Counted from the stretch's first letter, positions 17,564-27,848 are shown. The stretch is DNA of 64,000 nt from Halomonas meridiana (GCF_009846525.1 NZ_CP024621.1:1922001-1986000); one strand, 5' to 3'. Notes: generated by a model from the sequence alone, not told the origin. Translations and numbers: made by a program.

Positions 17564-18883
17564 TCAAAACCCGTGGGCGAGCCAGCGTCGCCGCTGCCAT
17601 ACCCACAAAAAACCAGTAGAGTTGAGCAGTCGGTAAAAGAGCTGTGTCAACCAGACCCCGACCAACCCGTAACCCAGCCAAATACCCACCCACCAAGCCA
17701 GTGGTAAAAAGAGTAGCCACTGCATCCCTAAGGTGAGCAGCATGACGGTGCGCTGCGCACCAGCGCCCATCAGGGCCTGTGCCAATACCAGCGCAGCGGC
17801 GTCGAGCACGATCATCAGGCCGGTAATTTGCAGGGGCAGTCTCCCTAACTGCACCAGCGCCTCATCGGTAAAGAAAATGCCCAAAATCGGCTCGGGGATG
17901 ACGAGCATGGGTAACGCTAGAACAGTCAGCAGCATACCGGCAACGCTCAAGGCGTCAATGCCCCAGCGGTGGGCGGCCTGCTGATCGTCGCGGCCCAAGG
18001 CTTCGCCGACAAGGCTCATGGCAGCGACTCCCACACCGACGCCCGGCAAAATCAGTAGCAAGGAAAGATTCACCAAGACGTGACCGACCGCCACGCTCGA
18101 CGTGCCGAGTTGACCCAGCAGCCAAAAAAGCACCACGTAACCGGCGGCAAACCAAAGCTGTTGCAGCGAATGCGGACACGCAAGCGTCAGCGTCGATCTA
18201 ACGTCTTCCCAGGAAGGCATTGAGGAAGTGCTGGGATGACACTGCCGCCAAGTGATGCTTCCCCAGATCCCCAGCCCCAGCAGAAGTGACAGCGTGGTGC
18301 CGATCGCAGCGCCGTTCACTCCCAACGCAGGCAACCCCGCGACCCCGTAGATGAGTGCCGCACTGAGCGCCACGTTAGCTGCATGGACCACGACGATGAT
18401 ACGTAGATAGAGATGCGTTTGCTGCCGCCCGTTCCAGTAGCCACGTAAGCAAAGGGTCAGCGCGATGGCGGTTAGCGCGATGACGCGCCAGCGGAAGTAA
18501 TCGATAGCAAGCTGTGTGACGTCGTCTGCGGGGGATATCAGATGAATCAGCGCCGGGGCTTGCCACCATGCCATACAAGAGAGCGGCAACCCTACGGCCA
18601 AACCGATGACCATGCCTGCGCGCAGGGGCTGGGTAGGGCACATGTGGTTAGCGCCCGTTGCGTGGGCCGTTTGCGACTGCACGCTGGAGGATAGGCCAAA
18701 CACCAGCGCCGTCATCATGAACATGGCATACCCACCCATACCCACGGCGGCCAGTGCTTCCTGGCCTAAATGGCCTATCAAGGCAGCGTCGATCAAATTG
18801 AGCACGCTCTGCGAGAGCATGCCCAGCATGATAGGAAAGGCCAAACGCATGACCTTGCCTTGGCGGCGAACCACTGGCGACAT
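17564..18883 (-). CDS. MATE family efflux transporter
   Basis: A 439-aa inner-membrane protein with about twelve hydrophobic helices and the twofold pattern of MATE (DinF/NorM-like) exporters. The first helix region reads LAFPIMLGMLSQSVLNLIDAALIGHLGQEALAAVG, a characteristic opening. These pumps expel cationic drugs or metabolites using Na+ or H+ gradients; a Na+-coupled pump would suit a halophile but is not shown. The ATG at 18883 starts the family N-terminus and lies 13 bases after the metH stop, so read-through from metH is likely. Confidence 0.88.
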   Translation of the reverse strand: MSPVVRRQGKVMRLAFPIMLGMLSQSVLNLIDAALIGHLGQEALAAVGMGGYAMFMMTALVFGLSSSVQSQTAHATGANHMCPTQPLRAGMVIGLAVGLPLSCMAWWQAPALIHLISPADDVTQLAIDYFRWRVIALTAIALTLCLRGYWNGRQQTHLYLRIIVVVHAANVALSAALIYGVAGLPALGVNGAAIGTTLSLLLGLGIWGSITWRQCHPSTSSMPSWEDVRSTLTLACPHSLQQLWFAAGYVVLFWLLGQLGTSSVAVGHVLVNLSLLLILPGVGVGVAAMSLVGEALGRDDQQAAHRWGIDALSVAGMLLTVLALPMLVIPEPILGIFFTDEALVQLGRLPLQITGLMIVLDAAALVLAQALMGAGAQRTVMLLTLGMQWLLFLPLAWWVGIWLGYGLVGVWLTQLFYRLLNSTGFLWVWQRRRWLAHGF

Positions 18884-18896
18884 TCGTTCGGACGAA

Positions 18897-21800
18897 TCAG
18901 CTAGGGTCGTAAGAGAGCACCGGCGAGAGCCAACGCTCCATCTCAACAAGCGACATCTGCTTTCGCTCGGCCAGTACCTCGACCTGATCACGAGTGATTT
19001 TGCCCGTGGAGAAGTACTTCGACTGCGGGTGGGCAAAGTACCAGCCCGACACGGCTGCCGCTGGCCACATGGCGAAGTTCTCCGTCAGCGTCAGGCCGGT
19101 ATTCTCTGGGGCGTTCAGCAAACGGAACAGCGTGGCTTTTTCAGTGTGATCCGGGCAGGCCGGATAGCCTGGGGCAGGGCGAATGCCCTGATACTTTTCG
19201 GCAATCAGCGCGTCGTTGTCTAGCGTTTCTTCAGGCACGTAGCCCCAAAACTCTTTGCGCACCCGCTCATGCATGCGCTCGGCAAACGCTTCGGCCAAGC
19301 GGTCGGTCAGCGCCTGCACCATGATGGCGTTATAGTCGTCACCGGCAGCTTCGTAGGCTTTGGAGAGCTCGTCCACACCGTGCCCCGTGGTCACCGCAAA
19401 GCCGCCGATCCAGTCGGGTTTGCCGCTCTCTTTAGGGGCGATGAAGTCAGCGAGGCTGTAGCAGATACCGTCACGGCCTTTGGTGGTTTGCTGGCGAATA
19501 TGGTGTAGACGCTCGACCACCTCGATGCGGCTCTCGTCGGCGTAAACTTCGATCACGTCATCATCCACGCTATTCGCAGGCCACAGGCCAATCACGCCGC
19601 GCGCTGTCACGTGCTTTTCATCGATCAACTTGCGCAGCATCACTTGCGCGTCGGCAAACAGGCTCTGGGCGGCTTCACCCACGACCTCGTCGTTGAGAAT
19701 CTTCGGGTACTTGCCAGCGAGCTGCCAGCTCATAAAGAAGGGGGTCCAGTCGATCCGCTCGACGAGTTCTTCCAAGTCGTAATCGTCGAAGGTCATCAAT
19801 CCCAGCGTGTTTGGTTTGGCAGGGGTATGAGTCGCCCAATCGGTGCGAAAGCGCCGCTTACGCGCCTGGGTGTAATCCAGGTCGGCGGCTTTGGGGCGGC
19901 GCTTGGCATTACGCTCGCGCACTTTTTCGTACTCTTCGCGAATCTCGGCCACGTAAGCCGGTTTCAAGTTGGGGGCCAGCAGCTTGCCAGCCACGCCGAC
20001 CGCACGGGAAGCATCCGTCACGTAAATAACGGGGTGCTCGTACTGCGGTTCGATTTTAACTGCCGTGTGCGCTTTGGAGGTGGTGGCACCGCCAATCAGC
20101 AGCGGCAGGTCCATGCCGCGGCGCTGCATCTCTTTGGCCACGTGTACCATCTCGTCCAGCGACGGGGTAATCAGGCCAGAGAGGCCGATGATATCGGCAT
20201 TGTGGTCAATGGCGGCCTGGAGAATTTTCTCGGTGGACACCATGACGCCAAGATCGATCACTTCGTAGTTATTACACTGCAGCACGACCCCCACGATATT
20301 TTTGCCGATGTCGTGGACATCCCCCTTGACCGTGGCCATCACGATTTTGCCTTTGGCCTGGGTATCCTCACTTTTTTCCGCTTCGATGAAGGGAATCAGG
20401 TACGCAACCGCCTGCTTCATGACACGGGCGGACTTGACCACCTGGGGCAAAAACATCTTACCCGCCCCAAACAGGTCACCGACCACGTTCATGCCATCCA
20501 TCAGCGGGCCTTCGATCACCTCGATGGGGCGGGCAGCTTGTGCACGGGCTTCTTCCGTATCGTCTTCGATATACGCTGTAACGCCTTTCACCAGCGCATG
20601 CTCGATACGCTTGTTGACCGGCCAGCTGCGCCACTCGAGATCCTCTTTCTTCGCGGCACCGCTGCCGTCACCCTTGTACTGATCGGCGATGTCCAAGAGA
20701 CGTTCGGTGCCGTCGCTGCGACGGTTGAGCACGACGTCTTCTACGGCTTCGCGCAGCTCGGCGGGCAGGTCATCGTAGACAGCCAGTTGCCCGGCGTTGA
20801 CGATACCCATGGTGAGGCCCGCGCGAATGGCGTGGTAAAGAAATACCGAGTGGATCGCTTCACGTACCGGGTTGTTGCCTCGGAACGAGAACGACACGTT
20901 AGACACGCCGCCGGAGATCATGGCGTGGGGCAAGTGTTCACGAATCCATTGGGTGGCTTCGATGAAATCCACGGCGTAGTTATTGTGCTCTTCGATACCT
21001 GTAGCGATGGCGAAGATGTTCGGGTCGAAAATGATGTCTTCGGGCGGAAAGCCGATCTCATCCACGAGCAGCCGGTAAGCGCGCTCGCAGATTTCGGTTT
21101 TGCGCGCAAAGGTATCGGCCTGGCCCTCTTCGTCGAACGCCATGACGACAATGGCGGCACCAAAGCGACGGCACTTGGTGGCCTGTTCGCGGAAGGCGGC
21201 TTCACCCTCTTTCAGCGAGATCGAGTTGACCACCGCCTTGCCCTGTACGCACTTCAGGCCCGCTTCGATGATGTCCCACTTCGAGGAGTCGATCATGATG
21301 GGCACACGGGCAATGTCCGGCTCGCCAGCAATTAGGTTCAGAAAGCGCACCATGGCTTCCTTCGATTCCAACATGCCTTCGTCCATGTTGATATCGATGA
21401 TCTGCGCGCCGTTTTCGACCTGCTCTAAAGCCACTTCAAGTGCCGTGGTGTAATCTTCCTCTACGATCAGGCGCTTGAAGCGGGCCGAGCCGGTGACATT
21501 GGTACGCTCGCCCACGTTGACGAATAAAGAGTCGGCTTCGATGTTGTAGGGTTCTAGGCCTGACAGACGGCACGCTTTGCTGCGCTCGGGCACTTGTCGA
21601 GGCGCCATGGGGCGCACGGCCTCGGCAATGGCGCGGATGTGCTCTGGCGTCGAGCCGCAGCAGCCGCCAATGATGTTGACTAAGCCGCTTTGGGCAAACT
21701 CGCCGACGATCGCGGCCATCTCTTCTGGAGTTTGGTCGTATTCACCAAATTCATTCGGCAAACCCGCGTTGGGGTGGGCAGAAACGAACGTATCGGCTTT

Positions 21801-22592
21801 AACGGAGAGCTCTTCCAGATAGGGGCGAAGCTCTTCGGCTCCCAAGGCACAGTTCAAGCCTACCGAAAGCGGGTTCGCATGACGGATGGAGTTCCAAAAA
21901 GCTTCTGTGGTTTGCCCGGATAACGTACGTCCTGAGGCATCGGTAATCGTGCCGGAAATCATGACCGGCAAACGACGGCCGAGATCATCGAACAGTTCTT
22001 CCAACGCATAAATAGCGGCTTTGGCGTTGAGCGTATCGAAGATCGTCTCGATCATGATCAGGTCTGCGCCGCCGTCGATCAGGGCACTGGCCGCTTCGTA
22101 ATAGTTTTCTCGCAGTTCGTCGAAAGTGACGTTGCGTTTGGCGGGATCGTTCACGTCGGGTGAAAGAGATGCCGTGCGTGACGTTGGCCCGAGAACCCCA
22201 GCCACATAACGCGGCACATCGGTTTCCGCAGCGACGGCGTCGCACACCTCACGCGCCAAGCGTGCCGATTCGCGGTTGAGCTCAGGCACCAGATCTTCCA
22301 TGCCGTAGTCGGCCTGGGACAACCGGGTGCTGTTGAACGTGTTGGTTTCCAATATGTCCGCGCCAGCTTCCAGATAATCGCGGTGGATACGGGCGACGAC
22401 GTCCGGACAGGTTAGCGCCAGTAGATCATTGTTGCCTTTCAAATCCGACGGCCAGTCGCGGAAGCGCTCACCGCGAAAATCATCCTCGCTGAGTTGAGCA
22501 TTCTGCAGCATGGTGCCCATGCCGCCATCCAGAATCAGAATGCGTTGGGCAAGGCGTTGGGTAAGGAAAGCAGTCAAATCGCTAGCAGCCAT
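18897..22592 (-). CDS. metH: cobalamin-dependent methionine synthase
   Basis: A 1231-aa, four-module enzyme that moves the methyl group of 5-methyltetrahydrofolate to homocysteine. The homocysteine module (1-330) has the zinc Cys in GLNCALG and IIGGCCGS. The pterin module (about 350-640) contains [16 protein letters not shown] and [10 protein letters not shown]. The B12 module has the axial His in GDVHDIGKN (about residue 760). The C-terminal S-adenosylmethionine activation module includes [12 protein letters not shown]. Length matches E. coli MetH (1227 aa). I looked for a cobalamin riboswitch in the 270-base upstream gap and saw none. Confidence 0.97.
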   Translation of the reverse strand: MAASDLTAFLTQRLAQRILILDGGMGTMLQNAQLSEDDFRGERFRDWPSDLKGNNDLLALTCPDVVARIHRDYLEAGADILETNTFNSTRLSQADYGMEDLVPELNRESARLAREVCDAVAAETDVPRYVAGVLGPTSRTASLSPDVNDPAKRNVTFDELRENYYEAASALIDGGADLIMIETIFDTLNAKAAIYALEELFDDLGRRLPVMISGTITDASGRTLSGQTTEAFWNSIRHANPLSVGLNCALGAEELRPYLEELSVKADTFVSAHPNAGLPNEFGEYDQTPEEMAAIVGEFAQSGLVNIIGGCCGSTPEHIRAIAEAVRPMAPRQVPERSKACRLSGLEPYNIEADSLFVNVGERTNVTGSARFKRLIVEEDYTTALEVALEQVENGAQIIDINMDEGMLESKEAMVRFLNLIAGEPDIARVPIMIDSSKWDIIEAGLKCVQGKAVVNSISLKEGEAAFREQATKCRRFGAAIVVMAFDEEGQADTFARKTEICERAYRLLVDEIGFPPEDIIFDPNIFAIATGIEEHNNYAVDFIEATQWIREHLPHAMISGGVSNVSFSFRGNNPVREAIHSVFLYHAIRAGLTMGIVNAGQLAVYDDLPAELREAVEDVVLNRRSDGTERLLDIADQYKGDGSGAAKKEDLEWRSWPVNKRIEHALVKGVTAYIEDDTEEARAQAARPIEVIEGPLMDGMNVVGDLFGAGKMFLPQVVKSARVMKQAVAYLIPFIEAEKSEDTQAKGKIVMATVKGDVHDIGKNIVGVVLQCNNYEVIDLGVMVSTEKILQAAIDHNADIIGLSGLITPSLDEMVHVAKEMQRRGMDLPLLIGGATTSKAHTAVKIEPQYEHPVIYVTDASRAVGVAGKLLAPNLKPAYVAEIREEYEKVRERNAKRRPKAADLDYTQARKRRFRTDWATHTPAKPNTLGLMTFDDYDLEELVERIDWTPFFMSWQLAGKYPKILNDEVVGEAAQSLFADAQVMLRKLIDEKHVTARGVIGLWPANSVDDDVIEVYADESRIEVVERLHHIRQQTTKGRDGICYSLADFIAPKESGKPDWIGGFAVTTGHGVDELSKAYEAAGDDYNAIMVQALTDRLAEAFAERMHERVRKEFWGYVPEETLDNDALIAEKYQGIRPAPGYPACPDHTEKATLFRLLNAPENTGLTLTENFAMWPAAAVSGWYFAHPQSKYFSTGKITRDQVEVLAERKQMSLVEMERWLSPVLSYDPS

Positions 22593-22778
22593 GGCAGGGG
22601 AAAATCTCCAGCGTCTCAGTCGGAAAGGGTATTTTTATCGTCGTCGTCAGTCATTAAGCGGCGGCTATCATACCAAAGGGCACACCATAGGGCAGCAAGC
22701 CTGGTCGTGAAGTTATTGCAGCATCTTTATTAGACGTGCTCATAAAGCGCGGGCAATAGCCGACTAAAACACTCGGGA

Positions 22779-22807
22779 TTGTGTCGGCTCGCGGTTTTGC
22801 TTACCAT
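22779..22807 (+). promoter_or_regulatory. candidate promoter of nfuA
   Basis: TTGTGT (22779-22784) and TACCAT (22802-22807) are 17 bases apart, about 58 bases before the nfuA ATG. Pattern match only. Confidence 0.35.
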
Positions 22808-22864
22808 AGGCACAAATGACATGTGAAGTGGCCGTGCCACTACCACGGGAGGATAACATCCCTT

Positions 22865-23470
22865 ATGACCACGACTATCGAAGCGCCTGGTATTGATATT
22901 ACCGACAGTGCACAAACCTACCTTGCCGAGCTGCTGGAAAAGCAGAACGTCGAGGGGATTGCCGTACGCATTTTCATCACTCAGCCCGGCACACCTTATG
23001 CAGAAACCTGCCTGGCCTATTGCCGCCCTGGGGAAGAAGAGCCGACGGACGTCAAACTAGAACTCGAGAAGATCAATGTCTTTCTCGACAAGAACAGCCT
23101 CGCATTCTTGGAAGAAGCGGTGGTCGACTTCAATGCTGACCGCATGGGTGGCCAGCTGACCATCAAGGCGCCCAACGCTAAGATGCCGAAGGTCAATGCC
23201 GATAGTCCGCTCGAAGATCGCATCAATTACACGCTCTATAGCGAAATCAACCCTGGTCTGGCGGCCCACGGTGGTGAGATCAAGCTCGTCGAGCTGACCG
23301 AAGACAAAGTCGCGATCCTGGCCTTTGGCGGTGGTTGCCAAGGGTGCGCCGCAGTGGACCTCACGCTCAAAGACGGTGTCGAGAAAACGTTGATGGACCG
23401 TATTCCCGAGCTTGCCGGTATCCGCGACGTGACCGACCACACGGATACCACGAACGCCTATTATCGCTAA
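22865..23470 (+). CDS. nfuA: Fe-S biogenesis protein NfuA
   Basis: A 201-aa iron-sulfur carrier. The N-terminal half is a degenerate A-type scaffold domain ([20 protein letters not shown]... [17 protein letters not shown]), the C-terminal half an Nfu domain with the cluster-binding C158-x-x-C161 ([10 protein letters not shown]). It delivers 4Fe-4S clusters to enzymes such as aconitase. The ATG at 22865 starts the family N-terminus; GGGAGG lies about twelve bases upstream, slightly far. It is divergent from metH and ends in a strong terminator. Confidence 0.94.
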   Translation: MTTTIEAPGIDITDSAQTYLAELLEKQNVEGIAVRIFITQPGTPYAETCLAYCRPGEEEPTDVKLELEKINVFLDKNSLAFLEEAVVDFNADRMGGQLTIKAPNAKMPKVNADSPLEDRINYTLYSEINPGLAAHGGEIKLVELTEDKVAILAFGGGCQGCAAVDLTLKDGVEKTLMDRIPELAGIRDVTDHTDTTNAYYR

Positions 23471-23530
23471 GCCTATGGCTGCCCATTGGCTTGGTAGACA
23501 CTGAGCTAAAGGCAGCAGAGCGTCGGTACA

Positions 23531-23560
23531 AAGCCCAGCAGAGCACTGCTGGGCTTTTTT
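23531..23560 (+). terminator. intrinsic terminator of nfuA
   Basis: AAGCCCAGCAG and CTGCTGGGCTT form an 11-base stem with loop AGCA, followed by a run of Ts. Confidence 0.9.
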
Positions 23561-23712
23561 ATCGTTAGCGTTTCATCATTCGAGCCACTAAAGCGCCGTC
23601 TAGCGATCAACGATGATTCCATGTAAAACTATTGTAAAGCTATTCCCTGGGCGATGATGCCTAGCGGGTTCCTACAAAGTGCCATGGAGAGACGGCCATT
23701 AAACGCTCATCT

Positions 23713-25347
23713 GTGTTTTCTAATATTCATAAACCTATCTTTTTCGGATCGCTAGGCCTGCTGCTGGCGGTGACGCTGCCGCTCATTCTGTTTCCAGAGA
23801 TGGGGCGGGTGTGGGTGATGGCGGCGCAAAGCTTCGTGACCACCAACTTCGGCGTGCTCTATCTCGCCATGGGCGTCGCATCACTGGGCTTTATGTTCTA
23901 CATCGTGTTTAGCGACATAGGACAGATCAAGTTAGGCGATGTCGATGCCGAACCAGAGTTTTCGCTGCTATCGTGGGGCGCGATGCTGTTTGCTGCAGGC
24001 ATTGGTGGGGCGGTCGTCTTCTGGGGCATGGTGGAGTGGATGTATTACCTGCAAAACCCGCCTTTCCATGTCGCGCCTTTTTCCGAAGAGGCAACCGCCT
24101 GGGCGGCTACGTATGGCATGTTCCACTGGGGGCCGATTGCATGGTCGATCTACCTCGTGCCGGCATTGCCCATGGCGTACTTTCTTCACGTGCGTAAACA
24201 CAAAGTGCTGCGTATCAGTGAAGCCATTCGCCCCGTGCTGGGTGAAAAGCTGGCTCGAAGCTGGTTGGGTAACATTATCGATATTCTGTTTATTTTCGGC
24301 ATGCTGGGTGGCGGCGCGACGTCGCTGGGTATTTTGGTGCCTCTCATCAATGAAGGGCTTGGCAATCTATTCGCTTTCACGCCCAATGCCAGCAGCCAAA
24401 TTGCCGTGTTAGTGGGCACGACAGCCATCTTTGCCGTGAGTGCCTGGCGTGGCCTGAAGGGCGGCATCGAAATGCTGTCGGACATCAATATGTGGCTGGG
24501 CCTCGCCGTACTGCTGTTCGTACTGGTAATGGGACCAACGGTGTTCATCCTGGATACGGGCCTGAATTCCATCGGCTTAATGCTCAGCAACCTGATCGAA
24601 ATGGCGACATGGACCGAGCCGTTTGGCGCGTTGGGTGGATTCGAGGACACTGGTTTCCATCAGTCATGGACGATTTTCTACTGGGCGTGGTGGCTGGTGT
24701 TCGCGCCGACCGTGGGGCTATTCATTGCGCGCATTTCGAAAGGGCGCCGTATCAAGACCATGGTGGCGGGATCGATTTTCTTTGGTTCGCTGGGTTGTGC
24801 GCTATTTTTCATCATCCTCGGCAACTACGGCCTTTATCTGCAGCTATCCGGCACGCTGGACGTCATTCAAGTGATGAACGAACAGTCGGCGAATGCAGCC
24901 TTCTATGCCGTGCTTAGCCAGTTGCCGCTGTCTTGGCTCGTCACGCTCGCGGTGGTGATACTGCTGTCGATTTTTACCGCCACCACGTTCGATTCCATTG
25001 CCTACATTCTTTCGTCCGCGGCCGAGAAGAAACTCGATAAAGAGCCTGCGCGCTGGCATCGTCTGTTTTGGGCCTTTACGCTATCGCTACTGCCGATGTC
25101 ACTGCTGTTCTTGGGCGGACTGCAAACGCTGCAGACCGCCAGTATCGTTAGCGGCGTACCGCTACTGTTGATTGCCGTGCTGTTGATGATCTCCATGGTG
25201 CGCGCAGCGCATTACGATCTGCGTTATCAGCCCGATTACGATGACCCCGAGATCAACATCGAAGAGTTTCCAGAAAACGACCCCTGGACGGAGAAGGGTA
25301 CGTGGGAACTACCTGAGGAACAGAGCGGCGAGCCGAGCCAGTCTTAA
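23713..25347 (+). CDS. BCCT family compatible-solute transporter
   Basis: A 544-aa membrane protein with twelve helices, of the betaine/choline/carnitine transporter family. The Trp-rich substrate segment is seen in TIFYWAWWLVFAPTVGLFIARISKGRRIKTMV; the earlier helix region is VFWGMVEWMYYLQNPPF. It would import an osmolyte such as betaine, choline or ectoine, probably with Na+; which one is not decidable. The acidic tail (ENDPWTEKGTWELPEEQSGEPSQ) is cytoplasmic. The GTG at 23713 is the first conventional start but has no ribosome site; GGAGAG sits six bases before an in-frame ATT at 23698, which would add MKRSS. Confidence 0.88.
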   Translation: MFSNIHKPIFFGSLGLLLAVTLPLILFPEMGRVWVMAAQSFVTTNFGVLYLAMGVASLGFMFYIVFSDIGQIKLGDVDAEPEFSLLSWGAMLFAAGIGGAVVFWGMVEWMYYLQNPPFHVAPFSEEATAWAATYGMFHWGPIAWSIYLVPALPMAYFLHVRKHKVLRISEAIRPVLGEKLARSWLGNIIDILFIFGMLGGGATSLGILVPLINEGLGNLFAFTPNASSQIAVLVGTTAIFAVSAWRGLKGGIEMLSDINMWLGLAVLLFVLVMGPTVFILDTGLNSIGLMLSNLIEMATWTEPFGALGGFEDTGFHQSWTIFYWAWWLVFAPTVGLFIARISKGRRIKTMVAGSIFFGSLGCALFFIILGNYGLYLQLSGTLDVIQVMNEQSANAAFYAVLSQLPLSWLVTLAVVILLSIFTATTFDSIAYILSSAAEKKLDKEPARWHRLFWAFTLSLLPMSLLFLGGLQTLQTASIVSGVPLLLIAVLLMISMVRAAHYDLRYQPDYDDPEINIEEFPENDPWTEKGTWELPEEQSGEPSQS

Positions 25348-25391
25348 CAGTGCTACGGACCCTCGTCGCTCCCATCCTCGAGTCATGCTTG

Positions 25392-25420
25392 GCCATCCCG
25401 CTTATCGGGATGGCTTTTTT
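25392..25420 (+). terminator. intrinsic terminator of the BCCT gene
   Basis: GCCATCCCG and CGGGATGGC pair around CTTAT, followed by six Ts. The hairpin contains the stop codon of the convergent KfrA-like gene. Confidence 0.9.
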
Positions 25421-26445
25421 GTGTCTGGCGTATCATCGCTGCTACTGATCAACGTGTTAGGCAGATCCGCTAGCTGTGCTTGCAGTGACGCCATGCGCTG
25501 CCATAACTGCTCTTGCCAATGGTCACTGTCTCGCGCCTGTTGCTGATGTGTTTCCAGCGCCTGCGTGGCTTTGTTCAGGCTCGCCTGCAGCTCGTTGCGC
25601 TGTGTTAGTAGCTCTGCATTGTGGCGTTCCAGCTCTGTCAGGCGCTGCTGATGAGCGTTGTTTTCTTGCTGGTAGTGATGAATCGCATCGTTTTTTTGCT
25701 GCAACTCCTTGGTGAGTGTCTCTGCACGCTGCTCCCATTGCTGTAAGCGCTTTTGTAGCGCTTTCTCTTCTTGGGCGCGCTCTTGTCGCAGCGTGTCCAG
25801 CAGCGCCATCAATTTACCTTCCGACGCTTCGTTGCGCTGCTCCTCTTGGGCCAGACGCTGCTCCCAAGCCGTTTGCTGTGCGGCCTGTTGCTCACTAAAG
25901 CGTTGTTGATCCGCTTTGAGCGCGCGCTGTGCTTGATCGAGCTGCTCGCGGTAGTGGATGACTTCCTGAGCCGCTTTTTCTGCCTGCTGCTGCCAATGAC
26001 GCTCATGGGTCTGGCTCTCGCCAAGCTCGCGATGCAGCGCCTCTAGGCGCTGTTCGGTGTGGCGAAGGTGCTCGGCCAGGGCGCTTTCACGCTGATCGGC
26101 ATTGGCGGCCTGTTGAAGCGCGTCGGCAGCTTCTTGCTGTGCGCTCTCCACCTGACGATTGGCATCTTCTCGGTAGTGCGCGAGTGCTTGGTTGGCTACT
26201 TCTTGCGCTTCGCGCCATAGCTCGCTGGCTACATTGACCACGACTTCCGGCACGCCTTTGGGTGGCGGTACGTCGCGATTCTGCTCGCGCTCAGTTCGCC
26301 ATAGCCGGAAGTGTTCGCTGATGGTGGTAAAGCTGCCGGTGCCGAGCACCTCCCGAATACGCTGCACGCTGGGGGTATCGCCACGTGCCAGTAGCGTATC
26401 GATAGCTTGTTGAACATCACTGTACTGAATTCCGCTGCGCGCCAT
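25402..26445 (-). CDS. KfrA-like DNA-binding coiled-coil protein (TnpT-like)
   Basis: A 347-aa protein. Residues about 1-110 form a KfrA N-terminal DNA-binding domain (YSDVQQAIDTLLARGDTPSVQRIREVLGTGSFTTISEHFRLWR). The rest, about 110-330, is a long Gln/Glu/Ala-rich coiled coil (QQEAADALQQAANADQRE and similar). AAGGATCACGCC precedes the ATG. It diverges from a tyrosine recombinase across 206 AT-rich bases with three inverted repeats. The same layout is known for tnpT and tnpS of Tn4651-type transposons, where TnpT is the accessory factor for cointegrate resolution; plasmid KfrA proteins act in partition or regulation. The TnpT-like role is inference. Confidence 0.8.
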   Translation of the reverse strand: MARSGIQYSDVQQAIDTLLARGDTPSVQRIREVLGTGSFTTISEHFRLWRTEREQNRDVPPPKGVPEVVVNVASELWREAQEVANQALAHYREDANRQVESAQQEAADALQQAANADQRESALAEHLRHTEQRLEALHRELGESQTHERHWQQQAEKAAQEVIHYREQLDQAQRALKADQQRFSEQQAAQQTAWEQRLAQEEQRNEASEGKLMALLDTLRQERAQEEKALQKRLQQWEQRAETLTKELQQKNDAIHHYQQENNAHQQRLTELERHNAELLTQRNELQASLNKATQALETHQQQARDSDHWQEQLWQRMASLQAQLADLPNTLISSSDDTPDTKKPSR

Positions 26446-26521
26446 GGCGTGATCCTTATGCGTTGAGTGACATTGCTTGAACGGTATTGTCCTGACTTTA
26501 CGAGCAAAACACAATTATTAC

Positions 26522-26632
26522 ATATTACATAAAACGTAATATTATTTATTTAACGGAAGTAAAATTCAAGATTACGCTCATTATCTTGAATTTATAGAGT
26601 TGTAGCGTCACACTTAACCATTGAATGGATAA
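26522..26632. repeat. three inverted repeats between the KfrA-like and recombinase genes; possible recombination/operator site
   Basis: IR1 26522-26542 has perfect 7-base arms (ATATTAC, GTAATAT) with a 7-base spacer. IR2 26562-26593 has perfect 11-base arms (AAATTCAAGAT, ATCTTGAATTT) with a 10-base spacer. IR3 26614-26632 has 9-base arms with one mismatch (TTAACCATT, AATGGATAA) around one base. The centres are at 26532, 26577.5 and 26623, so IR1 and IR3 are both 45.5 bases from IR2. IR2 has the look of a tyrosine-recombinase core, IR1 and IR3 of accessory or operator sites. Confidence 0.55.
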
Positions 26633-26651
26633 CGACTAAAAGGGCGCTGAG

Positions 26652-27848
26652 ATGTCATTAGAAACGACAAAGAATGGGCATAGCCTCGATCTCTCCTCTG
26701 CAATGCCAATGAGGGAGGAGGGGCACTGGCTGACAAGCCAATCTGTCTCAGCGCCTACCCAGCCCCCACGTATCGAGGCAGAAAACGACCATCAGGCCGT
26801 GTTGCTTTGGCTTACGGAGTATCGTGACAGCCCGCAAACGCTCAAAAGTTATCGGCGAGAGGCCGAGCGACTGCTGCTTTGGCTAGGCAGCCAAGGTAAA
26901 GGGTTGCGTGATATGAACCGTGAGGCGCTGCGCCAGTTCGAAGCTTTTCTAGAAGACCCTCAGCCACGGGCAGCGTGGGTAGGGCCGTCAAAACCTCGTG
27001 AGCATCCTGAATGGCGCCCCTTCAGAAGCGGTCTGTCGCCCGCGAGTCGTCGGCAAAGCCTGATCATTCTGCAGGGCTTGTTTAGCTGGCTGGTGGAGGC
27101 TGGCTGGGTAGGGCACAACCCTTTCGTGCTGATGCGTGACAAAGCGCGGCGCATGAACAATCAGTCGCAGGGCATAGAGCGCTACCTGGAGCAACCGCTG
27201 TGGGCCTGGTTTTGGCAGTGGCTGAACCAGCCTCCGCAGAGCGATGACGCGCGGCTCGTTTACGAGAGTTCACGAAGACGCTTCATCTTTAGCTTTGCCT
27301 ATCTTTTGGCACCACGCATTAGCGAGATGGCCAACGCCCGCATGGATGACTTTCATCGGATAGAAGGGCGCTGGTGGTGGAGGGTAGTCGGCAAGGGCAG
27401 TAAGCAGGCCCGCATACCCGTGCCTGCGGACATGCTGGAGAGCCTGCAAGCATGGCGAGTGGCGCTAGAGCTCAAGGCAGAGCCAGGCTACGACGAGCCA
27501 ACCCCGGTGATTCGTGCGCTGGATAAGCGCAGAGGCATTAGCGATAACCAGCTCTATCGATTGATGAAAGACACCTTTGCCAACGCCGCGGATGCGCTCG
27601 AAATGCAGGATGGCCAGCCTGCCTATATCGAAGCACTTCGACGGGCAACGCCTCACTGGCTGAGACATACAGCGATCACTCATCAGGCCCAGTCCGGCGT
27701 TAGCCTACGCTACTTAGCGGAAAGTGCTCGCCATGCCAAGCTAGATACCACCAGCCGCTACTTACATACCGAAGCCGATGAGTGGCATCGAGAGCAGCAG
27801 CGCCACCGCTTGAAAACGCCGCCAAAAACAGGGGCTGAAACGTTATAA
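26652..27848 (+). CDS. tyrosine recombinase (TnpS-like)
   Basis: A 398-aa site-specific recombinase. A SAM-like core-binding domain spans about 45-160 and the catalytic domain about 180-390. Catalytic residues: Arg222 (PRISEMANAR), Lys in GKGSKQ (248/251), His335 and Arg338 (HWLRH), His361 (ARHAKLD) and nucleophile Tyr370 (SRYLH). All are present, so it should be active. It diverges from a KfrA-like coiled-coil protein with a repeat-bearing gap between them, as for TnpS/TnpT. No transposase, phage gene or direct-repeat att pair is visible. sufE follows 38 bases downstream but is probably a separate housekeeping gene. Confidence 0.88.
   Translation: MSLETTKNGHSLDLSSAMPMREEGHWLTSQSVSAPTQPPRIEAENDHQAVLLWLTEYRDSPQTLKSYRREAERLLLWLGSQGKGLRDMNREALRQFEAFLEDPQPRAAWVGPSKPREHPEWRPFRSGLSPASRRQSLIILQGLFSWLVEAGWVGHNPFVLMRDKARRMNNQSQGIERYLEQPLWAWFWQWLNQPPQSDDARLVYESSRRRFIFSFAYLLAPRISEMANARMDDFHRIEGRWWWRVVGKGSKQARIPVPADMLESLQAWRVALELKAEPGYDEPTPVIRALDKRRGISDNQLYRLMKDTFANAADALEMQDGQPAYIEALRRATPHWLRHTAITHQAQSGVSLRYLAESARHAKLDTTSRYLHTEADEWHREQQRHRLKTPPKTGAETL

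Noticed and set aside
19611..21335. A 574-codon open frame on the plus strand inside metH
   Set aside because: It is the antisense shadow of a well-conserved GC-rich gene; the product is His/Val/Gly-rich with no domain, and metH is certain on the other strand.
22593..22864. Possible cobalamin or SAM riboswitch upstream of metH
   Set aside because: I looked for the B12-box and for SAM/SAH aptamer cores in the metH leader and saw none that I could defend.
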